From Spirulina sp. CS-785/01 (lineage in GTDB: Bacteria > Cyanobacteriota > Cyanobacteriia > Cyanobacteriales > Spirulinaceae), in contig NZ_JAQMSD010000056.1 in assembly GCF_028330525.1 (NCBI RefSeq), positions 1 through 32,883 of the forward strand: DNA of 32,883 nucleotides, read 5' to 3'. The notes below the pieces were generated by a model. That model was not told where the DNA came from and did not search any database. It saw only the letters and a list, made by a program, of their open reading frames with translations. Numbering within the stretch: the first letter of the stretch is position 1; each line of letters opens with the position of its first letter. The position numbers and the translations under genes were made by a program. Positions 26,135 through 32,883 of the stretch are shown here, one piece after another.

Positions 26135-26435
26135 TTAACTGACAAAGTTTAAAACGTCAATTACCGGAATAGGTTGCACTTCATTAATTCGTGATGAAAT
26201 TTTACAAGTAGTAAATCAGCAAAAGTGATTTATTACTAAATATTTTATTTTTTTTTAAAATGTAACAAACTGCGTAAAGCAATTTTTGGGTTCACTTGGC
26301 GACTGACTGGACGTTGTACCTACAGTCTGTCGCAAAGAATTATAAAATTTTGCTTGACTCTTTATCTATTTTTCGATTGCTGCGATAAACTACCTCTAGA
26401 TAGAAAACACTGTGTGATTTTGGAGTATCCCTATT
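26135..26435. promoter_or_regulatory. Divergent AT-rich spacer with hairpin
   Basis: This 301-bp region lies between the divergent SH3-like and TerB-macro genes. It contains the hairpin listed separately at 26207-26237 and a T-rich stretch. A TTGACT near 26354 could be a -35 element for the plus-strand gene, but no -10 at correct spacing was found. Confidence 0.4.
26207..26256 (+). terminator. Terminator-like hairpin and T-run with no gene in front
   Basis: AGTAGTAAATCA (26207-26218) and TGATTTATTACT (26226-26237) pair over 12 positions with one G-U, loop GCAAAAG, and a run of ten T ends near 26256. On the plus strand no annotated gene precedes it, so it may end a small RNA or attenuate the downstream gene. 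The T-run is about 9 nt after the stem, which weakens the terminator reading. Confidence 0.4.
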
Positions 26436-28373
26436 ATGTCTCTGATTATCGGCTTTGTTACCAGTTTTATTCTTCCTACAATTGGGAGTATATTGCAGTT
26501 AATTATTCCGGTTGCTGCCTCAGTTTTAGTTTTTTCTTTCTCTAAAATTCCTCAAATTCCTCGTTATATTAAATTTTTACGATTATTGTATGAGGATACT
26601 GATCCCAACTCTAAAGCCCGTCAAATGATAACTTTAGCATTACTCATACTGGGCAGTTTATTAACCTTTTTAACTTATTCCTTTATTCCAGGGACAGGAA
26701 TTCCTATCTTGGGAACAACGATGAACGCTATTGCGGCTATGCTGGCTATTGTTGTTCTCCTAGTTAGTTTTAATTTTATTTTTCATGTAAACGAAGATTA
26801 CTACTTACAAAAATTGAGTCAAACCCATCCCGAAGAAATGAAGAACTTATTGCAAGACATTACTGCCTTAGCGAAAATATTCGGAAAATCATGGAAAAAA
26901 TTAACGAATCTGTTAGAACAGTTACTTCCAAAATTAGAGGAACAAATTCTGAAAAATCCAGAAGCCGCCAATACACTGCAAAACTATATTGATGACAAAA
27001 TTAATGGGCTTTTACTCTATTTAGGCACACAAGAGTTACAACCCATCACCAAAGATGAATTTCAACGGGAACAGTTAAAACAACAAATTACAGGAGGTTT
27101 ACCGGCTGCCGCTAAATTTGGGGGTTCTGTTGCAGAAGGATTAACCGCAGGGGGTTTAACCACTACTGGAACAGCCGCTTTAGCCTCTAGTACCTTTGTT
27201 CAAGCGGGGTTTTGGACTTCAGTTCAAGGGGCTTTAGGGTTATCAGGCGGTATTGCAGTAGGGGCTTCTGCTTATGCCTTACTCACCATTGTAGCTCCCG
27301 TCGGACTTGGCACACTGGCAACTGTAGGTGTGACTCGTGGGGTCTTTCAATGGAGAAACCGTAAAGAGCGTAAGCAAATGAGTCAGTTTGTAACAGATGT
27401 TTTAATGGCAGCTTTACCGATGGTCTGGGTTGATGGAGAGTTTTCCCAAGAAGAACGAGATGTACTGCACAAAATGTTAATGAATCCCGCTATTCTTGAA
27501 GAAGATCGGAAACGGGTTTATGGGGTTATAGAAGAACAGCGTAGTTTCGATCAGGTTTTAGCCACTGGATTGTTGGTCGATGATGAACATCGCAAAAAAC
27601 ACGATCAGCCCAGTGTCAAAGAGAAGATGAAACATCGACTTTTGTTATGTATCGCTTGGGAGTTGGCGAAAGCCGATGGCAAGATAGATGTGGAAGAAAT
27701 TCAACTCCATAATCGCATGGCTCAGGTGTTACCGACCATTGAACCAGAAGCGGTTCAGGAAATTCGCCGGGTCGTCAGTTGTGAGTCTGGAGTCAATTTC
27801 CAAGAACGGATTTCGGTTGTACAAGGGGATATCACTACTCAATCCGTTGATGCCATTGTGAATTCGGCGGATGAAACCTTACTGATCAAAAAACCGTTGA
27901 ATTGGCTGCCGTTTCAGCAAGACCGTCAAGAGGTTGATTGGGCAATTCACCAAGCAGCAGGTGCGGATTTACTCAAGGAGTGTAAACGACTTAAAGGTTG
28001 TTCAATAGGAGAAGCAAAAATGACTCCTAGTTTTAACTTATCTGCGTCTTACGTTGTTCATACAGTGAGTCCTATTTGGACCGAGGGAACATTACAAGAA
28101 GAAGAATTGTTAGCGCAATGTTATCAGAATAGCCTTAAACTGGCTCAAAAATTGGGCTTACGTACTGTGGCTTTTCCCTTGTTAGGAACAGGGATAGGAA
28201 GTTTCCCGTTGGAACAAGCAACACGGATTGCCATGACTGAGATCAAAAAATTTCTGAGTGTTAATTTTGAGGTGGAACAAGTAACACTGGTGTGTCGCAA
28301 TGAAGCAATTTATCAGTTCTGTGAACAAGTCTTGCAAGAACCTGTGATGATCGCGGCAGCTATTGAAGAATAG
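26436..28373 (+). CDS. Membrane protein with TerB-like and macro domains
   Basis: This 645-aa fusion has membrane segments at about residues 3-35, 64-83 and 92-117, then a helical region, then a Gly/Ala-rich hydrophobic stretch (about 220-303). A TerB-like helical domain (about 318-435) has the paired acidic motifs MVWVDGEFSQEE and LAKADGKIDVEE. A macro domain (about 458-635) has ISVVQGDIT, VDAIVNSADETLL, AIHQAAG, VVHTVSPIW and FPLLGTGIGSFP. Macro domains bind ADP-ribose or related nucleotides; TerB domains are linked to membrane-associated stress and defence systems. The macro loop differs from active hydrolases: the second Asn of the usual VNAAN is Asp, and the GGGV loop before AIHQAAG is replaced by an insertion ending QEVDW. 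It may bind without hydrolysing. GGAG lies 11 nt before the ATG. Confidence 0.85.
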   Translation: MSLIIGFVTSFILPTIGSILQLIIPVAASVLVFSFSKIPQIPRYIKFLRLLYEDTDPNSKARQMITLALLILGSLLTFLTYSFIPGTGIPILGTTMNAIAAMLAIVVLLVSFNFIFHVNEDYYLQKLSQTHPEEMKNLLQDITALAKIFGKSWKKLTNLLEQLLPKLEEQILKNPEAANTLQNYIDDKINGLLLYLGTQELQPITKDEFQREQLKQQITGGLPAAAKFGGSVAEGLTAGGLTTTGTAALASSTFVQAGFWTSVQGALGLSGGIAVGASAYALLTIVAPVGLGTLATVGVTRGVFQWRNRKERKQMSQFVTDVLMAALPMVWVDGEFSQEERDVLHKMLMNPAILEEDRKRVYGVIEEQRSFDQVLATGLLVDDEHRKKHDQPSVKEKMKHRLLLCIAWELAKADGKIDVEEIQLHNRMAQVLPTIEPEAVQEIRRVVSCESGVNFQERISVVQGDITTQSVDAIVNSADETLLIKKPLNWLPFQQDRQEVDWAIHQAAGADLLKECKRLKGCSIGEAKMTPSFNLSASYVVHTVSPIWTEGTLQEEELLAQCYQNSLKLAQKLGLRTVAFPLLGTGIGSFPLEQATRIAMTEIKKFLSVNFEVEQVTLVCRNEAIYQFCEQVLQEPVMIAAAIEE

Positions 28374-28395
28374 TTCACTTTGGTTTGAGAAGTTG

Positions 28396-28457
28396 CGCGA
28401 TTCCCTTACTGGGACGCTAGCCGAAGTCCAGAAACGCGATTCCCCTACGGGGACGCT
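28396..28457. repeat. Two copies of a 23-bp palindromic repeat
   Basis: CGCGATTCCCTTACTGGGAC plus GCT (28396-28418) and CGCGATTCCCCTACGGGGAC plus GCT (28435-28457) differ at two positions and lie 39 bp apart. The core CCCCTACGGGG is a short hairpin. A GCGATCGC octamer follows at about 28461. This is a dispersed cyanobacterial repeat type. Confidence 0.7.
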
Positions 28458-28630
28458 ACTGCGATCGCCTCAAAACCAGTCCCTTATCCAGGCCCTCCCT
28501 AGAAACGACCCCTCAGTTAACATCGGTCATGGAGAGTCATCCCGCCATAACGGAAGAAGCTCACAGAGGTTTCACTAGGGACTCACTAGGTTAAAAAACA
28601 GCGATCGCAAAGTTATAATTCGTTAAATAC

Positions 28631-28681
28631 TGTGGAAAACTCGGTCAAATCTGTGGAAAATGCTGAAGATGTTGTGGAAAA
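28631..28681 (+). promoter_or_regulatory. Three DnaA-box-like sites at exact 21-bp period
   Basis: TGTGGAAAA occurs at 28631-28639, 28652-28660 and 28673-28681, all in the same orientation with starts exactly 21 bp apart (two helical turns). The reverse complement TTTTCCACA matches the DnaA box reported for cyanobacteria. An AT-rich patch (AAAGTTATAATTCGTTAAAT) lies just to the left. This could be a replication origin element or a DnaA-controlled promoter for the next gene at 28772. Confidence 0.6.
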
Positions 28682-28771
28682 ACTCCCCCTAAAAACCCCA
28701 GTCGGGATATCCCCCATCGCCAAACCCTCCCCTCATTTGCCACAATAAAAACAAGGATTCAACAAGACTTG

Positions 28772-29074
28772 ATGAATAACTCCGTAAAATCGCTCTATCA
28801 ATGGTATCGTAATACCCTCCGTAACCCTCAGTATCGCTGGTGGGTCATCCTAGGAAGTCTCCTCTATCTGATCAGTCCCATTGATATCGCCCCCGACCTC
28901 ATCCCCCTGGCCGGCCAAGTAGATGATATTGTTCTCTTAACCCTCCTCCTCACCGAAGTCTCTCAAATGGTACTCGACTTCGCCCAACAAGGCCAAACCT
29001 CCGAAGTCAGCAAAGAAACCCAAGATCAGTCCGTCAAAACCGTCGATGTGGATGCAGTCCCCCTAGAGGAGTAA
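28772..29074 (+). CDS. YkvA-like DUF1232 membrane protein
   Basis: This 100-aa protein has the DUF1232 signature, with a hydrophobic helix at about 25-39 leading into ISPIDIAPDLIPLAGQVDD and a second hydrophobic stretch IVLLTLLLTEVSQMV. The C-terminal tail is polar and acidic. The function of the family is unknown; it is small and membrane-associated. The ATG at 28772 is preferred to the TTG just before it. It lies directly behind the DnaA-box-like cluster. Confidence 0.88.
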   Translation: MNNSVKSLYQWYRNTLRNPQYRWWVILGSLLYLISPIDIAPDLIPLAGQVDDIVLLTLLLTEVSQMVLDFAQQGQTSEVSKETQDQSVKTVDVDAVPLEE

Positions 29075-29144
29075 AAACCCCTACTCCACCCGACAAGGAC
29101 TTTAGTATAATAAAACGAGATAACGCCGTGTGTGCGAGGAACTC

Positions 29145-30407
29145 ATGTCCGTTGCCACCTTACTGGACGAAATAGCCACAACATTAGCACAACATGAACA
29201 TCAGGTCAGAATTCGGAAACTGTTATTTTGTGCCTGTTATAATCGTTGGGAAAACGACCAATCTATTCTGGCAAATTTAGAAATAGAGAGCTTATTATTT
29301 CGCCTCTATCAACAGCATACCACCCTCGAAAAAATAACCGAAACCCTCTACACCGTCGTTCAAAAGCTCAATCGCAAAACCCAATACGCTCAACTGGCCA
29401 ATGTCATTATTGAACAAGTCAAACCCCTGTACGACCACACCCCGCCACCTTCCCCAGACACAGACAACAGCGAAGCCACGCAATTTTTAAGCAGCGAAAC
29501 CACCCAATTTTACCCCCAATTTACTCCCCCCTCTCCCTTAACCAACATTGCCCAATCCCTCGACCAACACGAACAATCCCTCCGCATTCGGAAACTGTTA
29601 TTTTGTGCCTGTTATAATCAATGGGAAAATAACATTCAACCCCTCCTACAACTAGACCTCATCGAACTCCTAAAAACCCTCCAAAGTCGCCATAGCAGCA
29701 CCAACGAACTCAGCACCACCCTTTACAACATCGTCGGCAACTTAAACCGAAAAGTCGCCTATTCTCAACTAGCCAACTTCATCATCGAACAACTCCAAGG
29801 ACTCTACCCCACCCTTGAAGCCAACTCCACCCAATTCCTCACCCCCCAACCCCCTTCTAACACCGAATTTACCCCCCCAAACCAGGACAACTCCCCCCCC
29901 TCCCCACCTTCCCCAGACGAAATGGCCACCGAAGTCATACAAAATCCCATCTCCTCACCCCCCAACCTCAACAACCCCGACGACACCACCAACTACACCC
30001 AACGCAACCAAACCGCCTACACCGAGAAAACCACCGTCTCCCAAGGCAACCAAACCGCCGCCTTCCTACAAACCCAACTGCAAACCCATCACCCCTCCCA
30101 TAAAGCCTATGATCCCTTTGAAATTCGCCTAGAAGTAATGAAATATGCCAACCCCCTCCGGGCCAAAATCCTCAGCTTCTCCACCCTCAATCATAAATTT
30201 GAAACCACCGGAAACGAATGGTCCAGTTTACGCACCCAATCCTTTGATCAACTCCTCCGACAACTCTACGAAACCTACCGAGAATTTACCTACTTAGAAC
30301 AAAACCTCTACAAAACCGCCCAACACCTAGAGGCCCCCGACGAAAGCCAACAAGCCGCAGAAGCGATCGCGCAAGCCATGAAACCCTACTACCCCCTACC
30401 CTCATGA
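29145..30407 (+). CDS. Three-repeat protein of unknown function
   Basis: This 420-aa protein consists of three copies of a helical domain of about 85-90 residues. Copy 1 (about 5-95) has HQVRIRKLLFCACYNRWEN. Copy 2 (about 138-225) has QSLRIRKLLFCACYNQWEN. Copy 3 (about 325-418) is more diverged, with NPLRAKILSFSTLNHKFETT. Pro/Thr/Asn-rich linkers separate them. Similar domains occur in cyanobacterial hypothetical proteins, but I know no function. The ATG at 29145 has GAGGA 4 nt upstream. The last bases overlap the pentapeptide gene by 4 bp (ATGA), so the two are translationally coupled and probably work together. The coding strand is unusually C-rich and G-poor, with many Pro, Thr and Asn codons in the linkers. 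Confidence 0.8.
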   Translation: MSVATLLDEIATTLAQHEHQVRIRKLLFCACYNRWENDQSILANLEIESLLFRLYQQHTTLEKITETLYTVVQKLNRKTQYAQLANVIIEQVKPLYDHTPPPSPDTDNSEATQFLSSETTQFYPQFTPPSPLTNIAQSLDQHEQSLRIRKLLFCACYNQWENNIQPLLQLDLIELLKTLQSRHSSTNELSTTLYNIVGNLNRKVAYSQLANFIIEQLQGLYPTLEANSTQFLTPQPPSNTEFTPPNQDNSPPSPPSPDEMATEVIQNPISSPPNLNNPDDTTNYTQRNQTAYTEKTTVSQGNQTAAFLQTQLQTHHPSHKAYDPFEIRLEVMKYANPLRAKILSFSTLNHKFETTGNEWSSLRTQSFDQLLRQLYETYREFTYLEQNLYKTAQHLEAPDESQQAAEAIAQAMKPYYPLPS

Positions 30408-31396
30408 CCCCCCAAGACCTCATCCAACGATACGAAAGCGGAGAAACCCACTTTCAAGGCATCCAATTAAGCGGGGCCAACCTCCTCGAAGCCGACCTCA
30501 TCGGCATCGACCTCCATCACGCCGACCTCCACAGCAGCATCCTCATCCTCGCCTACCTCAGCCGGGCCCAACTCAACAAAGCCAACTTAAACGGGGCTAA
30601 ACTCAGTGGGGCTAACCTCAATCAAGCCTCCCTCGCCGGGGCCAACCTCCACAACGCAGACTTACACGGGGCCAGCTTACAAGGGGCCAACCTCCGCAGC
30701 GCCGATCTCACCCTCGCCACCCTCCTTGATGCTAACCTCATCGAAGCCGACTTGCGCGGCAGTGACCTCAGTGGGGCCAACTTAACCGGGGCTTGTTTAC
30801 GGGGGGCCAATTTACGGGAAGAAAGGCGCATCTATACCGCCAATTTAATCGGGGCCATTCTCACCGGAGTGGACCTACGGGGGGCCGACTTAAAAGGGGC
30901 CGACTTGTCCAAAGTAGAAATGAGTCGGGCAAATTTGCAAGAAGTCAATTTTCGGGGGGCCGACTTACAAGGGGCTAATTTAGCCGGGGCCGACTTGAGT
31001 GGGGCCTACTTACAAGAGGCCAATTTAGCCGAGGCCAACTTAGCCGCCGCTACCCTGTGTAATGCGAAGTTAGATCGGGCCATCTTATCCGAGGCCGACT
31101 TAACCGAAATCAACTTACACCAGTCCGTCCTGTCCAACGCGAAATTAAATAAAGCCCAATTAAGTCGAGCCGATTTAAGCTATACTCGCCTCAACCGGGC
31201 AGATTTAAGCCGGGCCAACCTCCGCAACGCCAATCTCAGTCATGCAGACTTAATTGAAACCTACTGTGCGCGGACCAATCTCACCGGAGTCAACTTTACC
31301 GAAGCCAATTTAACCCGTGCTGAATTAAGTACCGCCATTTTAACTTGGATAGAATGGACCGGGGCCACCATGCCCGACGGCAGCGAACGAGATTAA
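30404..31396 (+). CDS. Pentapeptide-repeat protein
   Basis: This 330-aa protein is almost wholly built of A(D/N)Lxx pentapeptides, for example GANLLEADLIGIDLHHADLH and LSRADLSYTRLNRADLSRAN, which form a right-handed quadrilateral beta helix. A break at about residues 140-150 (REERRIY) divides two solenoid stretches. A short N-terminal helix (TPQDLIQRYESGETHFQGIQ) starts the coil, a common feature of cyanobacterial members. No signal peptide or membrane segment is present. The overlap with the upstream three-repeat gene indicates a two-gene operon. The ligand is unknown; gyrase-protection function seen in some pentapeptide proteins cannot be inferred here. Confidence 0.92.
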   Translation: MTPQDLIQRYESGETHFQGIQLSGANLLEADLIGIDLHHADLHSSILILAYLSRAQLNKANLNGAKLSGANLNQASLAGANLHNADLHGASLQGANLRSADLTLATLLDANLIEADLRGSDLSGANLTGACLRGANLREERRIYTANLIGAILTGVDLRGADLKGADLSKVEMSRANLQEVNFRGADLQGANLAGADLSGAYLQEANLAEANLAAATLCNAKLDRAILSEADLTEINLHQSVLSNAKLNKAQLSRADLSYTRLNRADLSRANLRNANLSHADLIETYCARTNLTGVNFTEANLTRAELSTAILTWIEWTGATMPDGSERD

Positions 31397-31457
31397 CGGC
31401 GAAATTGTGTCAGAATACGAAAAATATCCTTAAAACTGTCGCAATTCAGAGAGTGTT

Positions 31458-31676
31458 ATGGCTAAAAAACTGAAACGAGGGTCATTAGTTCATGTGGTGC
31501 GAGAGCAACTCGAAAACAGTATCGAGGCAAAAGCCAGTGATACTCGCTTTCCCGCTTACTTATTTGAGAGCAAAGGCGAGATCGTCGAAACTGAGGGAGA
31601 TTATGCTTTTGTTAAATTTTACGTCCCTACCCCCGGAATGTGGCTACGATTAGATCAACTAGAAGCTGTTGACTAG
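31458..31676 (+). CDS. ndhO: NAD(P)H-quinone oxidoreductase subunit O
   Basis: This 72-aa subunit belongs to the cyanobacterial NDH-1 complex of the thylakoid membrane, which carries out respiratory and cyclic electron flow. The whole protein matches the family: MAKKLKRGSLVHVVREQLEN, then FPAYLFESKGEI and FVKFYVPTPGMWLRLDQLE. GAGAG lies about 5 nt before the ATG. The stop codon is within a perfect hairpin (31673-31690). Confidence 0.96.
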   Translation: MAKKLKRGSLVHVVREQLENSIEAKASDTRFPAYLFESKGEIVETEGDYAFVKFYVPTPGMWLRLDQLEAVD

Positions 31677-31690
31677 ACCCAGTGGTCTAG
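31673..31690 (+). promoter_or_regulatory. Hairpin overlapping the ndhO stop codon
   Basis: CTAGACC (31673-31679) and GGTCTAG (31684-31690) are perfect 7-bp arms around CAGT. The TAG stop at 31674-31676 is inside the left arm. Only scattered T residues follow, so it is more likely an mRNA 3'-end stabiliser or partial attenuator between ndhO and mdh than a strong terminator. Confidence 0.5.
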
Positions 31691-31720
31691 CCCTAGTTGT
31701 TTATTATTCGGGGATAACTT

Positions 31721-32689
31721 ATGAATTATTCTTCTACAACATCGACAGGATATCGCTCTGCTCGCGTTACAGTTGTTGGGGCCGGTAAAGTAGGGAGTAC
31801 CCTCGCCCAGCGCATTATAGAGCAAAATTTAGCCGATGTGGTGCTGTTAGATGTTGTGGAGGGACTACCCCAAGGGGTGGCCTTAGATTTAAGCGAGGCC
31901 CAAGGGTTAGAGTTACACGATCGCACCATTATTGGCACAAATGACTATGCAGACACAGCCAATTCTGATCTCGTCATTCTGACTGCCGGGTTGCCGCGTC
32001 AACCCGGAATGAGTCGGGATGATTTAATCGGCACGAATGCCAAAGTAGTGGGAGAAGCCGCCAAACAGGCTATTTCCTACTCTCCCAATGCAATGTTAAT
32101 GCTAGTCACTAACCCCTTGGATGTCATGACCTATTTAGCGTGGAAGGTGACAGGATTGCCCCCTCAGCGCGTCATTGGCATGGCCGGGGTTTTAGACTCG
32201 GCCCGTCTCCAAACCTTTATTGCCATGGAGTTAGGGGTGTCCATTGGCGATGTCACTACCTTAGTATTAGGCGGCCATGGGGATTTAATGATCCCACTTC
32301 CCCGCTATTGTACCGTGCGGGGTGTTCCTCTCCCGGAATTATTAGACCCAGCCACCATTGAGCGACTCACGGAGCGCACCCGCAACGGAGGAGCAGAGTT
32401 AGTGAAATTATACAAACGAGGGGGGGCTTATTATGCCCCCTCTTCGTCGGCCTGTTTAATGGCCGGGGCGATTTTAAATAACCAATCCCGTCTCCTCCCT
32501 GCTGCGGTTTATCTCAATGGGGAATATGGCCTCAAGGATATTTTTATCGGGGTCCCTTGTCGTTTAGGCAATCAAGGGGTTGAGAGTATTTTAGAGTTAA
32601 AGTTAACGGAGGAGGAGCAGGAGGCATTACACCAGTCGGCGGCATCAGTGCGCAGTAATATTGATAACGCCTTGGCGAGTTTTGGTTAG
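31721..32689 (+). CDS. mdh: Malate dehydrogenase (LDH-like type)
   Basis: This 322-aa cytosolic enzyme interconverts malate and oxaloacetate with NAD. The Rossmann motif is VVGAGKVGSTLAQRI, followed by LLDVVEGLPQG, the substrate-loop arginines GLPRQPGMSRDDLIGTN (fits malate rather than lactate dehydrogenase), VTNPLDVMTYLAW, GMAGVLDSARL and the catalytic His in LGGHGDLMIP. Length and motifs are typical for the LDH-like MDH of bacteria. It lies 44 bp behind ndhO, so co-transcription is possible. After the stop come two strong palindromes. Confidence 0.95.
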   Translation: MNYSSTTSTGYRSARVTVVGAGKVGSTLAQRIIEQNLADVVLLDVVEGLPQGVALDLSEAQGLELHDRTIIGTNDYADTANSDLVILTAGLPRQPGMSRDDLIGTNAKVVGEAAKQAISYSPNAMLMLVTNPLDVMTYLAWKVTGLPPQRVIGMAGVLDSARLQTFIAMELGVSIGDVTTLVLGGHGDLMIPLPRYCTVRGVPLPELLDPATIERLTERTRNGGAELVKLYKRGGAYYAPSSSACLMAGAILNNQSRLLPAAVYLNGEYGLKDIFIGVPCRLGNQGVESILELKLTEEEQEALHQSAASVRSNIDNALASFG

Positions 32690-32745
32690 AGAAACGCCCC
32701 TTCTGAGTCTAATGCCTTGACACAGCTAAAATAGTGCAATAGGTA

Positions 32746-32764
32746 GGGTGGGCAATGCCCACCC
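32746..32764. repeat. Palindromic repeat downstream of mdh
   Basis: GGGTGGGC (32746-32753), AAT, GCCCACCC (32757-32764) is a perfect 8-bp stem with a 3-nt loop. It is a common dispersed hairpin type in cyanobacterial spacers and could also help terminate mdh transcription. Confidence 0.65.
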
Positions 32765-32821
32765 AGCCCTGTCAAGGTGGGTAACGAGATATGGCGGTTT
32801 GGAGTCGCCCTCACCCCCCAA

Positions 32822-32849
32822 CCCCCTCTCCCAACCTTGGGAGAGGGGG
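32822..32849. repeat. Perfect 13-bp inverted repeat
   Basis: CCCCCTCTCCCAA (32822-32834) and TTGGGAGAGGGGG (32837-32849) pair over 13 bp around CC. This is the conserved arm of a dispersed cyanobacterial repeat. It continues toward the window end; a minus-strand open frame over it (32686-32880) is not a gene. Confidence 0.65.
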
Positions 32850-32883
32850 AGAAAATGTCTCTCACAAGTGTCTGAAACAACGG

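Larger units (their letters stand above)
28374..28771. other. Gene-free region with palindromic repeats and DnaA-box-like sites
   Basis: This stretch of about 400 bp separates the TerB-macro gene from the YkvA-like gene. It contains two imperfect 23-bp repeat units (28396-28418 and 28435-28457) and three regularly spaced TGTGGAAAA motifs (28631-28681). A 71-codon open frame at 28363-28578 is made of the repeat sequence and is not considered a gene. Confidence 0.6.

Noticed and set aside
28363-28578. 71-codon plus-strand frame behind the TerB-macro gene
   Set aside because: It is formed by two dispersed palindromic repeats and a HIP1 site.
29800-30130. Long open frames in other phases over the Pro-rich linker of the three-repeat protein
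   Set aside because: They are shadows caused by the C-rich, stop-poor composition of the real gene.
32686-32880. 64-codon minus-strand frame behind mdh
   Set aside because: It lies over two palindromic repeats of dispersed type.

Overview
The window reads as chromosomal DNA from a cyanobacterium. The evidence is a clear ndhO (a subunit of NDH-1 found in cyanobacteria and plastids), very many HIP1-type GCGATCGC octamers, a CyRepA1-type replication protein, and clusters of short 7-bp tandem repeats around genes. The genus cannot be fixed from sequence reading alone; a filamentous, Oscillatoria-like organism would fit but is only a guess. No tRNA, rRNA or CRISPR array was seen.

Layout. (1) 0.2-8.7 kb, minus strand: a sensory block read as histidine kinase (PAS-GAF-GAF-HisKA-HATPase), CheR methyltransferase with TPRs, tandem-CheW adaptor, and two paralogous chemoreceptors. 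CheA is not in the window. A stand-alone CheY-like receiver follows on the plus strand at 9.5 kb. (2) 10-17.7 kb, mixed housekeeping and accessory genes: redox chaperone Hsp33, a DUF1688 (URC4/urg3) protein, an exported TPR protein divergent from an exported M23 peptidase, a GH13 alpha-glucosidase and a Uma2-type nuclease. Heptamer-repeat clusters sit directly behind several stop codons here. (3) 17.7-28.4 kb, a more AT-rich accessory region: an NB-ARC (STAND) ATPase preceded in the same frame by an alpha/beta hydrolase and separated from it by one TGA codon; a CyRepA1-like replication protein; a MntA/HepT (MNT-HEPN) toxin-antitoxin pair; two small hypothetical genes; an SH3-like exported protein; and a membrane-TerB-macro domain fusion. 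It looks like an integrated plasmid-like or defence island. (4) 28.4-32.7 kb, all plus strand: a gene-free stretch with three TGTGGAAAA DnaA-box-like sites at an exact 21-bp period, then a YkvA-like membrane protein, a three-repeat protein overlapping a pentapeptide-repeat gene, ndhO and malate dehydrogenase.

The most unusual items are the in-frame TGA between the hydrolase effector and the NB-ARC switch, the TerB-macro membrane fusion with an altered macro loop, the phased DnaA-box triplet, and the heptamer repeats that change unit sequence but keep 7-bp periodicity at gene 3' ends. All functional statements come from motif recognition by eye; no database search was run.
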